NCBI GenBank assembly: GCA_005789055.1
Contig: SYAA01000419.1
Span: 1 to 6,806, forward strand
Source: Actinomycetota bacterium
GTDB lineage: Bacteria > Actinomycetota > Actinomycetes > Mycobacteriales > Mycobacteriaceae
DNA length: 6,806 bases
Reading direction: 5' to 3'
Shown: positions 1 through 6,806 of the stretch, piece by piece
How the letters are laid out: every line of letters begins with the position of its first letter
Numbering within the stretch: the first letter of the stretch is position 1
Position numbers and translations under genes: made by a program
Notes under the pieces: generated by a model
What the model saw: the letters and a program-made list of their open reading frames with translations, nothing else
What the model was told of the DNA's origin: nothing
Database searches by the model: none

Positions 1-1677
1 ACCGACGGCCAGTACCTCTACGTTGCCCACAACGGGCAGTTGCAGATCGTCGGCGCCGACCTGACAGTCGCCTACCAGACGCCGCTGTCCGGAAACGTCG
101 TCGGCCAGTTCCTGGCAGGCGAGCGGCTGACGGTGATCACTCAATCGGGCTACGGCTGGTACGGCCCCATGGCGCCGATGGTGCGGATGGCGTGGGGCCC
201 GTGGTGGGCGATGGACCCGCAGACCACGGTGACGGTGTACGACGTCACCGATCGAACGGCACCGACGGTGGTGACGCAGACGATGTTCGACGGTCGTTAC
301 CAGGAGGCGCGGTCCGTCGACGGTGTGGTGTATCTGGTGTTGCAACGGGGATTGGATCTGCCCGCGCCGAGTTACGTCGATACCCCGGTCATGCCGGATA
401 CCTTTGAACCCGTCGACGGCCAGGCCGATCTGATCATGAAGCCGGGTCGATGGGAACCCACGATCACCGCCTATCGGACCTATGAGACCTGGGACCAGTA
501 CGTTGCGAGGGTGGGCGATGAGATTGTGGGATTGTCCCTGCCGCACGCCTATAGCGTTGATGCCGAAGGGAATTCGGTAGACCTTGGCGTCGTTGCCGGC
601 GCAACCGACATCGTGCGCCCGCACACTGGAGACGCGCAGTCGGTGCTCACACTGGTGTCGCTGGACTCCACCGGTTCGACCGGCGCGGCTTTCGCCGACA
701 GCGTGGGCGCCATGGTGGCCTCCGGAAACAACACCGTGTACATGACCCAGGGTGCAATGTATGTGGGCACCCAGGATTACCAGTACACCGAGACCGGGTC
801 GTCCGACAACACCCGCATCGACCGGTTCGTCATTACCGGCACGCAGGTCGCATGGCAGGCCAGTGGTGTGGTCTCCGGCACCCTGCTCAATCAGTTCGCG
901 ATGGAAGAACACAACGGCTATCTCAATGTCGCGACGCACACCAATGCTTCCCAGTTGATCAACGGCACCTGGACCACTCGGAACGACAACGGTGTCTACG
1001 TGCTCGACACCGCCGGTGACACCCTCGACGTGGTGGGGAGCCTCACCGGTTTGGCGCCGGGCGAGCATCTGTATGCGGCCCGATTCGTCGGGGACACCGC
1101 ATACCTGGTCACCTTCTTACAGACCGATCCGCTGTTTGCCATCGATCTCAGTGATCCGACCGCCCCCACCCTGCTGGGCGAACTGATCATTCCGGGCTTC
1201 TCCAACTACCTGCAGCCCGCGGGCGAGGGTCTGTTGCTGGGCATCGGTCAGGAGCGTGAGGTCGGCAGTTGGAACACCAACGTGCACGCCACGCTGTTCG
1301 ACGTCAGTGATCCGACGAAGCTCACCGAGATCACCCGACAGTTCCTGACCGAAAACACCCAGTGGTCGTCCTCGGATGCGCAGTTCGACCATCACGCGTT
1401 GCTCTACTCCGCCGAGGATGGGCTGCTCGTCGTGCCGGTTTACGCCAGCGGCTACGACCCACAGACCGGCACCTACCGGTCCGAGCAACTACTGAAGGTC
1501 ATGCGCGTCACCGCGAGCGGGATCGAGGTGCTCGGCGAGATCAGCACCGATCAGTCGGTGTTCCGCACCGTACGCATCGGCGACGTGCTCTACGCGATCT
1601 CCGACTCTTCGGTGACGGCCTACAACATCAGTGACCTGACCCCGATAGGGAGTAGCGCCGCGCCGGCCTTGGTCTAA
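1..1677 (+). CDS. beta-propeller domain protein, 5'-truncated by window edge
   Basis: The reading frame is open from base 1 and ends in TAA at 1675-1677, leaving 558 visible residues. The first residues (TDGQYLYVAHNGQLQIV) match the opening strand of the PF09826-type beta-propeller, so the N-terminus, including any signal peptide or lipobox, lies outside the window. Repeated blade motifs are visible: VYDVTDRTAPTVV (about residues 79-91), IDLSDPTAPTLLGEL (about 381-395), LFDVSDPTKL (432-441) and YNISDL (541-546). Family-typical segments GTLLNQFAMEE (293-303) and IPGFSNYL (397-404) support the call. A Met/Trp-rich stretch sits near residues 53-72. Members of this family are usually exported or membrane-anchored and have no established biochemical role. 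No catalytic residues can be named. A TTG at 40 is in frame but cannot be the true start, because the homologous sequence continues upstream of it. The family call is firm; the function is unknown. Confidence 0.88.
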   Translation, partial: TDGQYLYVAHNGQLQIVGADLTVAYQTPLSGNVVGQFLAGERLTVITQSGYGWYGPMAPMVRMAWGPWWAMDPQTTVTVYDVTDRTAPTVVTQTMFDGRYQEARSVDGVVYLVLQRGLDLPAPSYVDTPVMPDTFEPVDGQADLIMKPGRWEPTITAYRTYETWDQYVARVGDEIVGLSLPHAYSVDAEGNSVDLGVVAGATDIVRPHTGDAQSVLTLVSLDSTGSTGAAFADSVGAMVASGNNTVYMTQGAMYVGTQDYQYTETGSSDNTRIDRFVITGTQVAWQASGVVSGTLLNQFAMEEHNGYLNVATHTNASQLINGTWTTRNDNGVYVLDTAGDTLDVVGSLTGLAPGEHLYAARFVGDTAYLVTFLQTDPLFAIDLSDPTAPTLLGELIIPGFSNYLQPAGEGLLLGIGQEREVGSWNTNVHATLFDVSDPTKLTEITRQFLTENTQWSSSDAQFDHHALLYSAEDGLLVVPVYASGYDPQTGTYRSEQLLKVMRVTASGIEVLGEISTDQSVFRTVRIGDVLYAISDSSVTAYNISDLTPIGSSAAPALV

Positions 1678-1690
1678 CCTCAGGGGGAAC

Positions 1691-1697
1691 AAGGGGG
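1691..1697 (+). promoter_or_regulatory. Shine-Dalgarno of the acyltransferase gene
   Basis: The purine run AAGGGGG ends 7 nt before the GTG at 1705. It supports that start codon and is the only convincing ribosome binding site seen at any of the four gene junctions. A second purine run (AGGGGGAA, 1682-1689) lies just upstream but is too far away to be the main site. Confidence 0.6.
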
Positions 1698-1704
1698 TCG
1701 ACGG

Positions 1705-3138
1705 GTGGAACTGATAGCCCCGCTGGATCTGATGTTCCTGCTCGGCGAATCACGTGAGCATCCGATGCACGTCGCCGGGCTGCAGGTCTTCGAGCCGCCG
1801 GCGGGCGCCGGACCCGAGTACGTCCGGGACATCTATCAGGATCTGGTCGTCCGCGATGACATCAGCCGGACCTTCCGCAAGCACCCCGCCGAACTCCTGG
1901 GCGGTGTCGCCAACCTCACCTGGGCCTTCGACCGCGATCTCGACTTGGAGTACCACCTGCGGCGCTCGGCGCTGCCGTCGCCGGGCCGGGTTCGCGAACT
2001 GCTGGAGTTGACGTCCCGGCTGCACGGAACGCTGCTGGATCGCCACCGCCCGCTGTGGGAAACCCACCTGGTCGAAGGACTCAACGACGGCCGCTTCGCG
2101 GTCTACACCAAGATCCATCACGCCCTCGTCGACGGTGTCAGCGCCATGTTGATGATGCGACGGGCCTTGTCCGCTGACCCGCAGAACCGCGACTTGCGGG
2201 TCACCTGGGGCACCAACGAGCGCCCGCGGGCTGACGGTAACCCGGGTTCATCGGTGCTCGGCGGTCTGGCACAGCTCGGCCGTTCGGCTGTCGGATTCGG
2301 CCCGTCGGTGCTCAACCTCGCCCGCAGGGGTTTCATGGAGCAGCAGTTGACGCTGCCGTTCGGCGCACCGAGGACCATCCTGAACGTTCCGATCGGCGGC
2401 GCGCGGCGCTGCGCGGCGCAGTCCTGGCCGATGGAACGGGTGATGGCGATCAAGAAGGCTGCCGGCGTCACCGTCAACGACGTCGTCTTGGCCATGTGCG
2501 GCGGGGCGCTGCGGGCCTATCTGATCGAGCAGAACGCACTGCCGGACAAACCACTGATCGCGATGGTGCCGGTAAGTCTTCGCGATGACGCCAGCACCAG
2601 TGGCGGCAACCAGGTGGGTGCACTTCTGGTGAGTCTGGCCACCGACCTCACCGATCCGCAGCAGCGCCTCGAGGTCGTGAATGCGTCGATGCGCAGCAAT
2701 AAAGAGGTGTTCGCGCAGCTACCCAAGTCGCAACGAATGGCACTGTCGGCCTTCAACGTGTCGCCGCTGCTACTGAATGCGTTGTCACCCGCCCTGGGCT
2801 CGGCTCTACCGCCTTTCAACCTCGCGATTTCTAATGTGCCTGGTTCACGAGATCCGTTGTACTGGAACGGTGCCCGGCTGGATGGCAACTACCCGTTCTC
2901 GATCGCATTGGACGGCCAGGCGCTCAACATCACACTGTCCAATAACGCCGATAACCTCGACTTCGGCCTGGTGGGGTGCCGGCGCAGTGTGCCGAGTCTG
3001 CAACGGCTGCTGGGCCATCTTGAAGATTCACTCACCGACCTCGAACGCGCGATGGGAACAGCGACCACAAAACCGGCGGCCAGAAAACCGGCGGCCAGAA
3101 AACCGGCGGCGCCCACCTCATCTTCTAAGCTCGCACGC

Positions 3139-3141
<3 letters not shown>
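1705..3141 (+). CDS. wax ester synthase / diacylglycerol acyltransferase (WS/DGAT)
   Basis: This 478-residue protein belongs to the bacterial WS/DGAT family, which transfers acyl groups from acyl-CoA to long-chain alcohols or diacylglycerol to form wax esters or triacylglycerol. The N-terminus (APLDLMFLLGE...HPMHVAGL) is typical. The catalytic HHxxxDG motif is present as HHALVDG (residues 138-144), preceded by PLWE (116-119). The second-domain motifs NDVVLA (258-263), MVPVSLR (287-293) and SNVPG (376-380) are intact, so it should be active. The GTG start is preferred because it is the first start codon after the upstream in-frame stop, has an SD sequence, and the next ATG (1732) would remove the conserved PLD segment. 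The last ~25 residues form a low-complexity tail with KPAAR repeats. The preferred acceptor cannot be read from the sequence; mycobacteria carry many paralogues. The gene follows the beta-propeller gene after 27 nt and precedes tgt after 3 nt. Confidence 0.95.
3069..3110 (+). repeat. 15-bp in-frame tandem repeat, about 2.8 copies (KPAAR)
   Basis: The unit AAAACCGGCGGCCAG occurs at 3069-3083 and, identically, at 3084-3098; a third copy is complete for 12 bases (3099-3110) before diverging. It encodes KPAAR-KPAAR-KPAA at residues 456-469 of the acyltransferase. Perfect identity between copies suggests recent expansion by slippage. Because the unit is a multiple of three, copy-number changes would lengthen or shorten the tail without shifting the frame. 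Confidence 0.9.
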
Positions 3142-5594
<2,453 letters not shown>

Positions 5595-5603
5595 TTTTCG
5601 CGC

Positions 5604-6806
5604 ATGAAGATTCTGTTGGTCGGTTCCGGCGGTGTCGGGTCGGCGTTCTGTGCGATCGCGAAACGACGAGACTTCTTCGACCAGATCGTGGTGGCCGACT
5701 ATGACCAGGCCAGCGCCCAGCGGGCCGTGGACGCCGTCGCCGACTCGCGGTTCACCGCAACCCGGGTGGACGCATCCTCGGAGGACGCGGTGGCCGAACT
5801 GGTTCGCCGGCACGGCTCCACGCACGTGATGAACGCCGTCGACCCCCGCTTCGATATGCCGATCTTCCGGGGCGCCCTGGCCGGTGGCGCCAACTACGTC
5901 GACATGGCGATGAGCCTGTCGCAGCGCCACCCGGACAAGCCCTATGAACTGACCGGTGTGAAACTTGGCGACGAGCAGTTCGCGATGGATCCGCAGTGGC
6001 GTGAGGCCGGCCTGCTCGCCCTGCTCGGATTGGGTGTCGAGCCCGGTCTGGCGAATGTGTTCGCCCGCTACGCATCGGACAACCTGTTCAGCGACATCGA
6101 CGAACTCGGCGTGCGCGACGGGGCCAACCTCACCGTCGACGGTTATGAGTTCGCCCCGTCGTTCTCCATCTGGACCACCATCGAGGAGTGCCTCAACCCA
6201 CCGGTGATCTGGGAGAAGGGCCGCGGCTGGTTCGTCACCGAACCCTTCAGTGAGCCCGAGGTGTTCGACTTCCCCGACGGCATCGGACCGGTGGAGTGCG
6301 TCAACGTCGAGCACGAGGAGGTCCTGCTGATGCCGCGCTACATCGACTGCAAGCGCGTGACATTCAAATACGGCCTCGGCCAGGAGTTCATCGATGTTCT
6401 CAAGGTGCTGCACAAGCTGCGCTTGGACAGCACCGAGAAGGTCAAGGTCGGCGACGTGGAGGTCAGCCCCCGCGATGTGGTGGCCGCCTGCCTGCCGAAC
6501 CCGGCGCAGCTGGGACCGGTGATGAAGGGCAAGACCTGTGCGGGGCTGTGGGTGACCGGCACCGGCAAGGACGGCAAGCCCCGGTCGACCTATCTCTACC
6601 ATGTCGTCGACAACGAGTGGTCGATGACCGAGTACGGACACCAGTGCGTGGTGTGGCAGACGGCCATCAATCCCGTTGTGGCGCTGGAACTTCTGGCCAA
6701 CGGTACCTGGAGTGGTACCGGTGTGCTCGGGCCGGAATGCTTCGAATCGGAACCATTCCTGGATCTGTTGACCGCCTACGGCTCGCCGTGGGGACAGCTG
6801 GAACTA
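5604..6806 (+). CDS. saccharopine dehydrogenase-like oxidoreductase, 3' end cut by window edge
   Basis: An open frame of 401 codons runs from ATG 5604 to the last base without a stop. The N-terminus is a Rossmann fold, VGSGGVGS with GxGGxG at residues 7-12, followed by a second strand ending in Asp32 (VVADYD). Then comes the saccharopine-dehydrogenase-type segment NAVDPRFDMPIF...GGANYVDMA (77-102), GVEPGLANVFARYA (144-157) and GPVECVNVEHEE (228-239). This fits the COG1748 (Lys9-like) family, whose characterised members act on saccharopine or carboxynorspermidine-type secondary amines; the substrate here is unknown. Asp32 at the cofactor-specificity position hints at NAD(H) rather than NADP(H). 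The visible length is close to what I expect for the family, so only a few residues are probably missing. ATG 5604 is the first start codon after the P450 stop, which is in the same frame. The ribosome binding site is weak, consistent with coupling to the P450 gene. Confidence 0.88.
   Translation, partial: MKILLVGSGGVGSAFCAIAKRRDFFDQIVVADYDQASAQRAVDAVADSRFTATRVDASSEDAVAELVRRHGSTHVMNAVDPRFDMPIFRGALAGGANYVDMAMSLSQRHPDKPYELTGVKLGDEQFAMDPQWREAGLLALLGLGVEPGLANVFARYASDNLFSDIDELGVRDGANLTVDGYEFAPSFSIWTTIEECLNPPVIWEKGRGWFVTEPFSEPEVFDFPDGIGPVECVNVEHEEVLLMPRYIDCKRVTFKYGLGQEFIDVLKVLHKLRLDSTEKVKVGDVEVSPRDVVAACLPNPAQLGPVMKGKTCAGLWVTGTGKDGKPRSTYLYHVVDNEWSMTEYGHQCVVWQTAINPVVALELLANGTWSGTGVLGPECFESEPFLDLLTAYGSPWGQLEL

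Noticed and set aside
40..42. TTG as the start of the beta-propeller gene
   Set aside because: The same frame is open to base 1 and the residues encoded at 1-39 match the family, so the true start is upstream of the window.
2401..2419. Direct repeat of GCGCGGCGC separated by one base
   Set aside because: It is short, GC-biased and coding (ARRCAAQ) in the acyltransferase; this is expected by chance at such base composition.
6701..6720. Hairpin with a 7-bp stem (CGGTACC / GGTACCG) and 6-nt loop
   Set aside because: It lies well inside the dehydrogenase coding sequence (NGTWSGTG), has no T-run after it, and is explained by two Gly-Thr codon pairs. It is not a plausible terminator.

Overview
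The window is a GC-rich, fully coding stretch with five genes, all on the + strand and in tight array. GTG starts, very high GC at third codon positions and a WS/DGAT-type acyltransferase next to a bacterial P450 point to an actinobacterium, most likely a mycobacterium (Mycolicibacterium-like). The assignment is by protein style and gene content only.

Layout: (1) 1-1677, the 3' part of a large beta-propeller protein (PF09826-like), with its start outside the left edge; (2) 1705-3141, a complete wax ester synthase/diacylglycerol acyltransferase with a repetitive basic tail; (3) 3145-4383, a complete tRNA-guanine transglycosylase (tgt); (4) 4380-5594, a complete soluble cytochrome P450; (5) 5604 to the right edge, a saccharopine dehydrogenase-like oxidoreductase that is open at the edge and probably lacks only a few C-terminal residues. 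The gaps are 27, 3, -4 and 9 nt. I see no terminator, tRNA, rRNA, insertion sequence, CRISPR array or attachment site, and no gene-free stretch above 27 nt.

The last four genes look co-transcribed and translationally coupled: only the acyltransferase has a recognisable Shine-Dalgarno sequence of its own. Acyltransferase, P450 and dehydrogenase could share a lipid or small-molecule pathway, but nothing in the sequence names a common substrate, and tgt is a tRNA modification enzyme that may simply be carried along. No queuosine biosynthesis gene is in the window. The tgt base pocket differs from the classic preQ1-type enzyme at several positions, which makes salvage of a precursor worth considering.

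I found no clear sign of a new defence, mobile or RNA-based system. The most useful leads are the tgt pocket changes, the odd but tight gene grouping, and the repeat-built tail of the acyltransferase.
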